Assembly: GCF_963678635.1 (NCBI RefSeq)
Contig: NC_087065.1
Location: 74,845,345 to 74,909,344 of the forward strand
DNA length: 64,000 bases
Reading direction: 5' to 3'
From: Symsagittifera roscoffensis
Taxonomy: Eukaryota; Xenacoelomorpha; Acoela; Convolutidae
The number at the start of each line of letters is the position of its first letter. Within the stretch, counting starts at the first letter, position 1. The notes beneath the pieces were generated by a model. The model was not told where the DNA came from, ran no database searches, and was given only the letters and a program-made list of their open reading frames with translations. Shown here in pieces: positions 1 to 11,282 of the stretch. The position numbers and the translations under genes are program-made.

Positions 1-3000
1 CTCAAGACTGTCTTCCCATTCCATTCTTGTTCTTGATGGAGAATTCCAGAAATCGCGACTACCGACGCATCCGTGTCCAGCACGTACATCCCTTTCTCAG
101 TCGGCATACCCAGTACTGGTGCCTCACATAGCTCTTTCTTTATTCTCTGGAATGACTCTTCTGCTGCGTTGTTCCACGTGAACTTCTTGCCCTTGTGTCT
201 CATTAATTGTTGCATCGGGTATACCTTGTCCGCATAGCCTTTGATGAACTCTCTATAATAGTTCGCGAAACCCAGGAAGCTCATCAACTGGTGTTCTGTC
301 TTCGGTGATTTCCAGTTTAGGACTGCTTCCACGGCGTCCGGATCAGGTCTGATGCCGTGCTTGTCTACCATCCTGCCCAAGTATTTTATTGAGTCCTTGA
401 GTATCTCGCACTTTGATGGTTTACACTTTAGCCCCGACCTTTTCATGCATGCGAACCCTTCGTCAAGTCTCTCAATGTGGTCTTCCAATCTGGGCGTCGC
501 TATTACCACGTCATCCACGTAGCACATTACCAGATTGCCACACTTCTTCGTCACGCCTATCAGCGCGTGTGCCATCAACCGCTGAAACGTGGCTGTGGCA
601 TTGCAAAGTCCAAACGGCATCCGTTTCCATTGAAACAGACCCAACTCGCAGGCGAACCCTGTCTTGTCCCTGTCCTGCTTCCTTAGTGGTACCTGCCAAA
701 AGGCCGAGCCTAAATCAAGAGTCGTGAAAAATTTTGCATCACCTAACTTCGAGAGGCTCTCATCAATCCTAGGTATGGGATAGGCATCCTTCACCGTGAC
801 GGAGTTCAGGTATCGAAAGTCACAACAAAACCTCAACTGGTCGCCTTTCTTTTTGGCCATCACTACTCCACACGCCCACGTTGACTTGGATGGTTCTATC
901 ATGTCATACTCTAGTAACGTCTCGATTTCTTTTCTACACGCCTCCGATTTGCGTGGGGTCATGCGCCTCGCCCCCTCCCTGTGCGGTACCGCGTTCTCCT
1001 CAAGTTCTATTTCATGCTCAACAAAATTACAACACCCGATATCCGCTTTATGCCTCGAAAAAACTTCTTCGTTCCGCTCTAGTACGTCCTTGATGGCTTC
1101 GAGCTGTTCATCTTCCAATTTGCCCCTCAAATGTTCAATCTCCGGCAGAACCGGTTTATCAGTTTGCATTTCATCTAGAGTGGGCCTCTCTGGAAAGTTC
1201 GAACAGCTCGACAGCCCATCGTCCGTCTCTGACTTAAGTGATTTAACAAGACCCGAAGTTTCTTTTATTTTCTGCAATCGTCTCAAGATACAAATTTTGT
1301 CCCTATGATTGGGACAATCAACAACTTCATTTTGTTTTGAGTTCTCAGTTGTTTCATATCGGTTTTTAACGGGTGAAGCATATCCCAGTTTCCTCCCTCT
1401 CTGTATCGTGATCGGTATATCAAGAGTATTCAACAAGACACTGACGCAGAGGCCGCTCTTCGTTATCGAGAAGGATCTTCCTAAAACAGCAGCACTTTGA
1501 CTATTAGGATTCGGAACTATACAAACTTGTTTGTTTTCACTTAGTTCATTGTAATTTTTCATCCTCAAGCCTACGATTGCCGCTTCATTCGCCTTTAACC
1601 TCACCCTCCTACTCAAGAATACCGGTGCTTTGGTTTCATTTGCCATGATTAAATTTACCGGTTTGATTGCGTACCTCCTATCCGGGTTCCGTATCCTGAA
1701 CATTGCGTTATTTAGATCAATCGCTACATCGAAATTCCTGATGAAGTCTCTGCCCAAAATGAAATGGTCAGATTCATCTAGGTTTTCTACCACGAGAAAG
1801 CTCATCCACAGGTTACGTTCCCCCAAAATGAGGGCTATTATCGGCGTTCTGCCCAGCACCCGAAGGGCCCCTTTGTTTGCAGCTGATAGCCGTATTCTCG
1901 AGTCTATCAAATCACCTTTGTTAGAGCCCATTCGTTCCCAAGTTTCGATTGGTATGACGCTCAAGACTGCTCCCGTATCAAGTAACCCACGTAACTGAGT
2001 CTTTTTGCCACTTATGTCTAGCACGTGCCCTGTCACATCTGCCTCCGTTCCGATGTGCATCGCATCTTCTTCAAGCATGGCGCAGTGTCCAATCGATCTC
2101 ACTTTCAACTCTTCTTTCCCTACGTAGATTTGCCCAATTAGGTCTTCGTCACATGTTATCATTGTTTTGGTATAGATGTTGATTCCATCTATATTTAGCA
2201 TCACCTCGTGTGGACCATAAGCTTCAGTATACCTGTTATCAACACGCACCGACTTGCTACCCCCTCTCGTGAGTAGAGCTCTCAACGCTCTAGAAGTCGT
2301 TTGTGGGCTTATACAACTCAAGTAATCTGCGTACACGTCAATGTGCATTATTGTCTGGTCGCTCGGTTCGCTTAAGTTTCTGGTTACCTCGTGGCCGCCC
2401 ACTGTGATTATCGACATTATTCTTGCCCCGATTTTCGATATGCCGAATGGCTTTCCCGTCACCATTTTTACAGTGTTACAATTCCCGGTCTTTGTCGAGC
2501 CCGTTACTGCCTCTGGTGCTGGTTTTGATCCAGCTAATGCTTCGTTGAAATTCTGTCTTTCGATCTCCAGCTTTAGTCGTTGCTCTATTTCTTTCGCAGC
2601 CAGATCCTGTTTCACCTTGTTAATTGCTTCCGTCGCCGCTTTCTCATAGTTTATCTCTAGAGAGTTCCTTGCTGCGGATTCTATCGCACCATTAACATGT
2701 GTTACAGCTTTCACTGTTTTCGTCGGCAATTCCGTGCTTGGTGCTCCTAAGTTCCTAGATTCAAACTCGTTTTGTCTATTCCGCTGATTCTGCACCGCCG
2801 CTAATGCTAACTTATGTTTGGGGTGACTCTGGTCCTTGACCGCTTCCCAGAACAAGGGACATTCCATTCTGAAATGCCCTTCTTGGTTACAGAAGAAGCA
2901 TCTCGCTCCTATCTTGATGATTAAGCCATTATAGTACTCGTGTTCCTCCATCTGGCTCATGTCCTCCTCATCCGGTGCGTATCCTAGACTCTTCATGCCT

Positions 3001-4706
3001 TGTTTGTATGTTGTGCAGTCAGCCACGTGGTGATCCGCCGACCCGCAGTTCGCGCATGATCTGCGCTTGTCCATGTCATCTCTAGGCTTGTACCATGACG
3101 ACCTCTGAGGTTGGCTCCCCCCTTGCATGTTTCTGTTTTCTGAATATGAGTATTTCTTGGGCTTCATCAGCATGTATTCCCTTGATTTCTGTCTCATTTC
3201 TTCTGGGGTCGGTGCGCTGTCTTTCGACAATGTATAGTATGTTGCTAACATTGTTCTTAAGTCATCACTTTTTACCCCATCAATGAACTTCGAGGCAATG
3301 CTAAATTTTCGTCTGTTTGTCGACTCCTCTGGGTCACTCCTTCTTCTCAAGCTCTCAAGGTCATCTAGGAACCGATAAATTGACTCATCGTCCCTCTGCC
3401 TTCTCTTTTCAAATCGCATCATCGCTTGGTGACCCTTCATGCCTGACCCGAATCGATTCAGCAATATTTCGAAGATTTTGTCCGCGGTATCGCGTTCTTC
3501 TTCTTTCTTTGCAACCACGCATTTTAATGCCGTACCTTCCAGGTTGCTGAGTATGGCTGTCCATGCTTGCCTTTCATCATTTAAGTTATCTTGCTCTAGG
3601 TGTAATCTCATCACTTCCACCCAGGTGTCAATGCATCCATCGGAGTCGTCTTTGAATTCTTTTGGCTTCTTGAAAGTTTTTCTTGACTTTCCGTCTCTCC
3701 TATCGCTCGAGTCAGTGTTCCTCGTGGCGAAGGCCTCTTGAGTCCTGTTCATCATCTCCCAAGTGCTTGCCCACGTCATGGCATCCGGACCTGCGTTGCT
3801 GTTAGCTGTTGAGTCCCCTGGACCACTCATTGTGTTTGATGTTCCATTTTTCATGATTGTTTTTGCAGCCGTTGGTGCTGTGCTTACCGCATCCCGGGTT
3901 AAAGGCAACGGTGTCGATTGCCGTTTGTTCCTTTGTGGTTCTACAAAGTCAACTCTGGTGCCTTGCGTACGATCCGCTGCCTGTCTTTCTTGTGAGGTAG
4001 AATTTCTCAAGATTGCATCCAGTTTCGCCTGTATTGCACACGAACTTTCGGCCTGATTCCTGTTCACTGTGTCCATTCTCTTTTCCAGGCTACCTAATTG
4101 GCTGTTGACATCATCATATCGGTTTTTCAACTGTTGCATATCTTTTTTGATGTTCTTATCTCGTTCTTCATTGGTGGCATCTAACTTGTCCGACATCTGC
4201 TGGAGTCTCTCGTCTGTCGCTTTAGCCAGGTTAAAATAACTATCCAGATACTCGTGTTTGTTGTATTTCAACTCTTTCCTTATTAAGTCTCTATCTTCCT
4301 CACTGTACTTTAGTTTTTTGTCGATCTGATTTAGTTTTGTCATCAGGTCGCCAAGCTCAAGAGTAGCTGTTTCATGATCAGCAGTTGTCTTGTTTTCGGC
4401 TGTCGCTCCAGTTCTGGCTTGTTCTTCCTTTAGGTCGGCTTCAGTCGCCTTCGTGCTCACTGTCCCAAATGTTCGTGCTCTTTCAGTTTTTGATTCTTCG
4501 GCGTGTTGTCTCTCGATTTCATTCCGACCATCATCGCCAACTTTTCTGTAAAAGATGTCTTCTTTACTTGAGAGTCGTCTTTCACAGTTTCTCGGGTATT
4601 GCCTGTTGTGTCTTCCAACGCGTCTATCGGCGAAAACTCCACGGTTTTTGGATTTTGATCTTCCATATGGGGCATCGGTGTGGATTCCGTTGTCTTCTTC
4701 TCCACT
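1..4706 (-). CDS. Ty3/gypsy retrotransposon Gag-Pol, partial
   Basis: This is one stop-free minus-strand frame of about 1,568 codons that runs off the left edge. Reading right to left it shows a coiled-coil-like charged region (about 4440-4080), two CCHC zinc knuckles (CANCGSADHHVADC at 3056-3015 and CFFCNQEGHFRMEC at 2900-2859), an aspartic protease motif LLDTGA (DTGA at 1979-1968), a reverse transcriptase with LDLGSAFWQVP (about 700-670) and catalytic YVDD (521-510), the FLGFANYYREF connection (about 285-250), and the first RNase H aspartate in LDTDAS near 90. This order is typical of Ty3/gypsy. The rest of RNase H and the integrase lie outside the window. The frame has no start near its beginning; its first plausible ATG is at 4343. 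It is therefore probably made by -1 frameshifting from the overlapping ORF at 4945-4457. The intact frame suggests a young copy. Confidence 0.93.
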
Positions 4707-4945
4707 TCATCTACGCTCTGGTCTGGTGTCTCTAGATCGATTTCAATTGTGGGCTCCACCTGTTTGTCTTTAGCAACTTCTCTCGCCTTGTTCTCGGTAC
4801 TACTCCTCGTGCTGACCATGCTAACTGAAAAGTTATCTTTTATTTTCCTTGGGCCCATTGATGCCGTTCCGCGCAGCGACGAGTTATATTTCGTGTTTGA
4901 TCCACTTGACCTTTTTTCGAGCACCGGTACCCTACTCCGTCTCAT
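4457..4945 (-). CDS. Gag N-terminal ORF of the gypsy element
   Basis: A 162-residue minus-strand ORF begins at ATG 4945 (context AAACAATGA) and stops at TGA 4459-4457. It overlaps the long gag-pol frame by about 250 nt. The product is hydrophilic and rich in Glu, Lys, Thr and Ser, with no zinc knuckle or membrane segment, so it would be a low-complexity Gag head. The coiled coil and the zinc knuckles that complete Gag lie downstream in the -1 frame. Either the two frames are joined by programmed frameshifting or a one-base change has split a formerly single gag-pol. I do not recognise the sequence itself; the assignment rests on position and overlap. Confidence 0.7.
   Translation of the reverse strand: MRRSRVPVLEKRSSGSNTKYNSSLRGTASMGPRKIKDNFSVSMVSTRSSTENKAREVAKDKQVEPTIEIDLETPDQSVDEVEKKTTESTPMPHMEDQNPKTVEFSPIDALEDTTGNTRETVKDDSQVKKTSFTEKLAMMVGMKSRDNTPKNQKLKEHEHLGQ
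4463..4469 (-). promoter_or_regulatory. Candidate -1 ribosomal frameshift heptamer
   Basis: In the zero frame of the short gag ORF the codons before the stop read CAT TTG GGA CAG TGA. The heptamer T TTG GGA fits the X XXY YYZ slippery pattern, three bases before the stop. A -1 slip here leads exactly into the long gag-pol frame. G in the Y positions is uncommon for known sites. I did not establish a downstream pseudoknot. Confidence 0.4.
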
Positions 4946-4965
4946 TGTTTCTATTTACAATTGCT

Positions 4966-6728
4966 CTTATTTACAATATTATTATATACACAATTCTATT
5001 CTAAGAGTAAAATCTATTATGAAAAAAAAATTTTTAAAAGAAATATACAACGTGATAAAAACGTTCCCAGTTCTCTTTTCAAAACCTTTCGAGAAACTTT
5101 CTTTATTTGTGGTTTCAACCGTACCGGGTTCCGACTAGTATTGTTCTGTCTCAAACACTTATCGTAATTTTACTTCAATTTTTATACCGTCCCAAGACTT
5201 CCAGTTACCGTCCCTACTCTTCTTTGCACCGTCCCAGGCTTCTTTCTACTGTCCCAGGACTGTTCGGTACTGTCCCAGTACTCTCCGTCACTGTCCCAAG
5301 ACTACTGTCCCAAGGCTAGTGTCCCAAGACTACTGTCCCAAGACTACTGTCCCAAGACTACTGTCCCAAGGCTAGTGTCCCAAGACTACTGTCCCAAGAC
5401 TACTGTCCCAAGGCTAGTGTCCCAAGACTACTGTCCCAAGACTAGTGTCCCCAGGCTAGTGTCCCAAGACCACTGTCCCAAGACCACTGTCCCAAGACCT
5501 CTGTCCCAAGACCACTGTCCCAAGACCACTGTCCCAAGACCACTGTCCCAAGACCCCTGTCCCAAGACCACTGTCCCAAGACCACTGTCCCAAGACCAGT
5601 GTCCCAAGACCACTGTCCCAAGACCACTGTCCCAAGGCTAGTGTCCCAAGACCACTGTCCCAAGACCACTATCCCAAGACCACTGTCCCAAGACCCCTGT
5701 CCCAAGACAACTGTCCCAAGACCACTGTCCCAAGACCACTGTCCCAAGACCACTCTGGTCCAAGACTGTCCCAGGACTGCACTGTCCCAAGACTGTTGAC
5801 AAGTGTCTGAGCGGTGAGACCTCTTTCTTCTTCGTTATGGGGACTTCTTGATTCACTGTACCTTGTACCACCACTCAAGCTCTAGTAAAAATTTTCCCAA
5901 AAACCCTCTCTTAGTGGCCAAATGCTGACCCCCATTTTTTAGTTACCTCTTTTTCAATGTTCCAAGCAACTTGAAACCAAAACCTGTGCGCAGGTATCTT
6001 GTGATCACCTGTTTGTATAAAAACCAAACACAAATCCTTACCAAAATGCAACAAAAATCTAAGCAAGAAAAAGTAATAAAAACAGAGAGATAAACCCACC
6101 TAAAATTCAAAGGTGACAAATGTCTACCTTCGATCGAAAAAATGTCTGGTACCTAATTGCCACGCGTTCTCCTTCCCCCTGCTAGCGATCTTATGGGGTA
6201 TCACAAAAACTGTCTATGTCCGTTCCCCCCTACCGATCCGACCAGGGTACCTACCTTAACCTGATTCTAATTTTGGATATCCGCTTCCTATGACCAACGC
6301 GTGTGAATATCTAATGTAACTAAGTCGACGATGCCGAGCAATTAGTTACTCTAATGTGTCCACCCTTTTTACAAATTATAACCGCCAACCTCTAACTTAA
6401 CCAGCCCCCCTTCTAACCTCCCACTTTTTAGCCCCCCTTCTTAAGCCTAAAATTACCTTAAGCGCCGGGTGCTAAACCTCTCAAGAGAAAACCGTAGACC
6501 TGTCTCCAGGCCTGCTCAAGTAAAAACGTTCCTCAAAACCGGGGGATTTCGCTTATCCAATTTTACACTTATCTCCTATAATATAATGTGGATTTTAACG
6601 ATACCCGTTCTGCCCAACTTGAGAACTCGAGAACTGCCAAATCCTTCTTGGCTACTTTCCCACTCGACTGGTCACCTCTTCCAGTCCAGTCTCCTATTGG
6701 CTCAGCTCAAGTGCTCCTGAACCACTTT
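4966..6728. repeat. Tandem duplication unit D1 (1,763 bp)
   Basis: D1 starts with CTTATTTACAATATTATTAT at 4966, and the same sequence restarts at 6729 (unit D2). In order it holds an AT-rich head, a spacer with scattered GTCCCA motifs, a 14-bp minisatellite (about 5290-5760), a module tail (5760-5876) and a unique right part (5877-6728). The right part recurs almost unchanged at 9790-10640, which points to a recent duplication. D1 lies directly upstream of the gypsy gag start (minus strand), so it may belong to that element's leader or LTR. No primer-binding site was identified near 4946-4966. Confidence 0.85.
5290..5760. repeat. 14-bp minisatellite array 1
   Basis: Roughly 33 copies of a 14-bp unit, consensus CACTGTCCCAAGAC. 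The variable two to six bases give types such as ACTACT, GGCTAGT, ACCTCT, ACCCCT and ACCAGT. Because 14 is not a multiple of 3, all three frames cycle through the same 14-residue peptide pattern, which produces spurious ORFs on both strands. I do not regard these as genes. Confidence 0.95.
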
Positions 6729-7034
6729 CTTATTTACAATATTATTATATACACAATTCTATTCTAAGAATAAAATCTATTATGAAAAAAATTTTTTTTA
6801 AAGAAATATACAACGTGATAAAAACGATGTTCCCAGTTCTCTTTTCAAAACCTTTCGAGAAACTTTCTTTATTTGTGGTTTCAACCGTACCGGGTTCCGA
6901 CTAGTATTGTTCTGTCTCAAACACTTATCGTAATTTTACTTCAATTTTTATACCGTCCCAAGACTTCCAGTTACCGTCCCTACTCTTCTTTGCAACGTCC
7001 CAGGCTTCTTTCTACTGTCCCAGTACTCTCCGTC

Positions 7035-7500
7035 ACTGTCCCAAGACTACTGTCCCAAGGCTAGTGTCCCAAGACTACTGTCCCAAGACTACTGTCCCAA
7101 GACTACTGTCCCAAGGCTAGTGTCCCAAGACTACTGTCCCAAGACTACTGTCCCAAGGCTAGTGTCCCAAGACTACTGTCCCAAGACTAGTGTCCCCAGG
7201 CTAGTGTCCCAAGACCACTGTCCCAAGACCACTGTCCCAATACCTCTGTCCCAAGACCACTGTCCCAAGACCACTGTCCCAAGACCACTGTCCCAAGACC
7301 CCTGTCCCAAGACCACTGTCCCAAGACCACTGTCCCAAGACCAGTGTCCCAAGACCACTGTCCCAAGACCACTGTCCCAAGGCTGGTGTCCCAAGACCAC
7401 TGTCCCAAGGACACTATCCCAAGACCACTGTCCCAAGACCCCTGTCCCAAGACCACTGTCCCAAGACCACTGTCCCAAGACCACTGTCCCAAGACCACTC
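7035..7500. repeat. 14-bp minisatellite array 2
   Basis: Same unit as at 5290-5760. The variant repeats come in the same order, including the single ACCTCT and ACCCCT types, so this array was copied as a block rather than grown independently. Small private changes exist, for example CAATACC near 7237 and GGACACTATCC near 7410. Confidence 0.95.
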
Positions 7501-8054
7501 TGGTCCAAGACTGTCCCAGGACTGCACTGTCCCAAGACTGTTGACAAGTGTCTGAGCGGTGAGACCTCTTTCTTCTTCGTTATGGGGACTTCTTGATTCA
7601 CTGTACCTTGTACCTTGTACCAATTTTAGTTCAATTTTTATACCGTCCCAAGACTTCCAGTTACCGTCCCTACTCTTCTTTGCACCGTCCCAGGCTTCTT
7701 TCTACTGTCCCAGGACTGTTCGGTACTGTCCCAGTACTCTCCGTCACTGTCCCAAGACTACTGTCCCAAGACCACTGTCCCAAGACCACTGTCCCAAGAC
7801 CACTCTGGTCCAAGACTGTCCCAGGACTGCACTGTCCCAAGACTGTTGACAAGTGTCTGAGCGGTGAGACCTCTTTCTTCTTCGTTATGGGGACTTCTTG
7901 ATTCACTGTACCTTGTACCTTGTACCAATTTTACTTCAATTTTTATACCGTCCCAAGACTTCCAGTTACCGTCCCTACTCTTCTTTGCACCGTCCCAGGC
8001 TTCTTTCTACTGTCCCAGGACTGTTCGGTACTGTCCCAGTACTCTCCGTCACTG

Positions 8055-8590
8055 TCCCAAGACTACTGTCCCAAGGCTAGTGTCCCAAGACTACTGTCCC
8101 AAGACTACTGTCCCAAGACTACTGTCCCAAGACTACTGTCCCAAGACTACTGTCCCAAGGCTAGTGTCCTAAGACCACTGTCCCAAGACTACTGTCCCAA
8201 GACTACTGTCCCAAGGCTAGTGTCCCAAGACTACTGTCCCAAGACTACTGTCCCAAGGCTAGTGTCCCAAGACTACTGTCCCAAGACTAGTGTCCCAAGA
8301 CCACTGTCCCAAGACCACTGTCCCAAGACCTCTGTCCCAAGACCACTGTCCCAAGACCACTGTCCCAAGACCACTGTCCCAACACCCCTGTCCCAAGACC
8401 ACTGTCCCAAGACCACTGTCCCAAGACCAGTGTCCCAAGACCACTGTCCCAAGACCACTGTCCCAAGGCTAGTGTTCCAAGACCACTGTCCCAAGACCAC
8501 TATCCCAAGACCACTGTCCCAAGACACCTGTCCCAAGACCACTGTCCCAAGACCACTGTCCCAAGACCACTGTCCCAAGACCACTCTGGT
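8055..8590. repeat. 14-bp minisatellite array 3
   Basis: The unit is the same, with a longer run of the ACTACT type at the left (8085-8160) and the shared ordered variants to the right. It ends in the common CTCTGGTCCAAGACTGTCCC tail near 8583. Confidence 0.95.
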
Positions 8591-9139
8591 CCAAGACTGT
8601 CCCAGGACTGCACTGTCCCAAGACTGTTGACAAGTGTCTGAGCGGTGAGACCTCTTTCTTCTTCGTTATGGGGACTTCTTGATTCACTGTACCTTGTACC
8701 TTGTACCAATTTTACTTCAATTTTTATACCGTCCCAAGACTTCCAGTTACCGTCCCTACTCTTCTTTGCACCGTCCCAGGCTTCTTTCTACTGTCCCAGG
8801 ACTGTTCGGTACTGTCCCAGTACTCTCCGTCACTGTCCCAAGACTACTGTCCCAAGACCACTGTCCCAAGACCACTGTCCCAAGACCACTCTGGTCCAAG
8901 ACTGTCCCAGGACTGCACTGTCCCAAGACTGTTGACAAGTGTCTGAGCGGTGAGACCTCTTTCTTCTTCGTTATGGGGACTTCTTGATTCACTGTACCTT
9001 GTACCTTGTACCAATTTTACTTCAATTTTTATACCGTCCCAAGACTTCCAGTTACCGTCCCTACTCTTCTTTGCACCGTCCCAGGCTTCTTTCTACTGTC
9101 CCAGGACTGTTCGGTACTGTCCCAGTACTCTCCGTCACT

Positions 9140-9670
9140 GTCCCAAGACTACTGTCCCAAGGCTAGTGTCCCAAGACTACTGTCCCAAGACTACTGTCCC
9201 AAGACTACTGTCCCAAGACTACTGTCCCAAGGCTAGTGTCCTAAGACCACTGTCCCAAGACTACTGTCCCAAGACTACTGTCCCAAGGCTAGTGTCCCAA
9301 GACTACTGTCCCAAGACTACTGTCCCAAGGCTAGTGTCCCAAGACTACTGTCCCAAGACTAGTGTCCCCAGGCTAGTGTCCCAAGACCACTGTCCCAAGA
9401 CCACTGTCCCAAGACCTCTGTCCCAAGACCACTGTCCCAAGACCACTGTCCCAAGACCACTGTCCCAAGACCCCTGTCCCAAGACCACTGTCCCAAGACC
9501 ACTGTCCCAAGACCAGTGTCCCAAGACCACTGTCCCAAGACCACTGTCCCAAGGCTAGTGTCCCAAGACCACTGTCCCAAGACCACTATCCCAAGACCAC
9601 TGTCCCAAGACCCCTGTCCCAAGACCACTGTCCCAAGACCACTGTCCCAAGACCACTGTCCCAAGACCAC
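9140..9670. repeat. 14-bp minisatellite array 4
   Basis: Nearly identical to the array at 8055-8590, as expected if 8704-9786 is a copy of 7617-8703. It differs by a slightly shorter ACTACT run and by keeping CCCCAGG at about 9365. Two very short arrays of the same unit (7755-7805 and 8841-8891) sit in the 305-bp modules. Confidence 0.95.
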
Positions 9671-10570
9671 TCTGGTCCAAGACTGTCCCAGGACTGCACT
9701 GTCCCAAGACTGTTGACAAGTGTCTGAGCGGTGAGACCTCTTTCTTCTTCGTTATGGGGACTTCTTGATTCACTGTACCTTGTACCACCACTCAAGCTCT
9801 AGTAAAAATTTTCCCAAAAACCCTCTCTTAGTGGCCAAATGCTGACCCCCATTTTTTAGTTACCTCTTTTTCAATGTTCCAAGCAACTTGAAACCAAAAC
9901 CTGTGCGCAGGTATCTTGTGATCACCTGTTTGTATAAAAACCAAACACAAATCCTTACCAAAATGCAACAAAAATCTAAGCAAGAAAAAGTAATAAAAAC
10001 AGAGAGATAAACCCACCTAAAATTCAAAGGTGACAAATGTCTACCTTCGATCGAAAAAATGTCTGGTACCTAATTGCCACGCGTTCTCCTTCCCCCTGCT
10101 AGCGATCTTATGGGGTATCACAAAAACTGTCTATGTCCGTTCCCCCCTACCGATCCGACCAGGGTACCTACCTTAACCTGATTCTAATTTTGGATATCCG
10201 CTTCCTATGACCAACGCGTGTGAATATCTAATGTAACTAAGTCGACGATGCCGAGCAATTAGTTACTCTAATGTGTCCACCCTTTTTACAAATTATAACC
10301 GCCAACCTCTAACTTAACCAGCCCCCCTTCTAACCTCCCACTTTTTAGCCCCCCTTCTTAAGCCTAAAATTACCTTAAGCGCCGGGTGCTAAACCTCTCA
10401 AGAGAAAACCGTAGACCTGTCTCCAGGCCTGCTCAAGTAAAAACGTTCCTCAAAACCGGGGGATTTCGCTTATCCAATTTTACACTTATCTCCTATAATA
10501 TAATGTGGATTTTAACGATACCCGTTCTGCCCAACTTGAGAACTCGAGAACTGCCAAATCCTTCTTGGCT

Positions 10571-10763
10571 ACTTTCCCACTCGACTGGTCACCTCTTCCA
10601 GTCCAGTCTCCTATTGGTTCAGCTCAAGTGCTCCTGAACCACTTTCCCACTAGGCTGGTCACCTCTTCCAGTCAAGTCTCCTATTGGTTCAGCTCAAGTG
10701 CTCCTGAACCACTTTCCCACTCGGCTGGTCACCTCTTCCAGTCAAGTCTCCTTGTTGTCCAGC
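10571..10763. repeat. 70-bp tandem repeat, about 2.7 copies
   Basis: Units begin at ACTTTCCCAC at 10571, 10641 and 10711 and share CTGGTCACCTCTTCCAGTC and CAGCTCAAGTGCTCCTGAAC. D1 has only one such unit before its break at 6728, so the duplication junction falls inside this repeat. Confidence 0.9.
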
Positions 10764-10794
10764 TAAGTTCCAAGCTATCTAAAAACCCTTGACA

Positions 10795-11282
10795 ACGCCC
10801 ACACTCGGGCACTTTATTGAGGTTACTGGGTTAAACTGCTAGGTTGATCGAAACGATCGAACTTGTAAAACAGTATGGGTATACTATTTAATTAATATAA
10901 AGGTTTGATCCAACTAATCTGGTGTCAAAGTCACTGTCTTTTTTTTTTCGTTTTATGGTTTTTTGTTCCTCTTTCTATTCTTTTCTGGTTTTTGTTTTGC
11001 TTTTTGTCTTTTTGCTCGTGTTTTTGTCCCCCTAGTTGCCCCCTTTTACTCGGTTAGCTAAGCCTCGTTCGGAGAGCGTACCAGGAAGTTTTCTCGAGTT
11101 TTCTTAAAAAGCTATCACGGTACAACCGGAAGGTTTGCACGTTCCTGCCGAACCGTACCACCGGTACTCTAGAATGGGCATGCAGCCCGAAGCTGTCTCA
11201 AGTGGGTTCGACTCCGTAGTCTTGATGTCGTAAACACCCAGGAGCGCCATAAAAACACTATGTAACATTCGTCTACTGTAGT
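10795..11282 (-). promoter_or_regulatory. Possible LTR-like promoter/poly(A) region; otherwise no gene
   Basis: On the minus strand there is a TATA-like run TTTATATTAATTAAATA (10901-10885) and, 70 bp on, AATAAA (10818-10813) followed by a GC-rich hairpin-like GTGCCCGAGTGTGGGC. That spacing resembles the U3-R part of an LTR pointing toward the gypsy gag. No second LTR copy is in the window, so this stays a guess. A T-rich stretch lies at 10930-11020. The rest shows nothing recognisable. Confidence 0.25.

Larger units (their letters stand above)
6729..10640. repeat. Tandem duplication unit D2, internally expanded
   Basis: D2 is the second copy of D1, lengthened from about 1.76 to 3.9 kb. D1 has one module running from the ATTTTACTTCAATTTTTATA spacer to the GGGGACTTCTTGATTCACTG tail; D2 has five: 6942-7616, 7617-7921, 7922-8703, 8704-9007 and 9008-9786. 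The pair 7617-8703 is repeated as 8704-9786, so amplification happened in steps. The right flank from 9787 matches D1 5877 onward with only scattered changes, for example GGCTCAG against GGTTCAG. Confidence 0.85.

Noticed and set aside
413-4735. Plus-strand ORFs such as 796-1308, 1630-1998 and 3763-4056
   Set aside because: They are shadows of the intact minus-strand gag-pol frame, which carries all recognisable motifs.
5290-9670. Possible CRISPR array
   Set aside because: The units are 14 bp, directly abutting, with no unique spacers, in an animal genome.
5375-9791. Many ORFs of 60-236 codons on both strands
   Set aside because: They are readings of the 14-bp minisatellite and its module tails. 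All frames are open because of the repeat period, and there is no start context or non-repeat domain.
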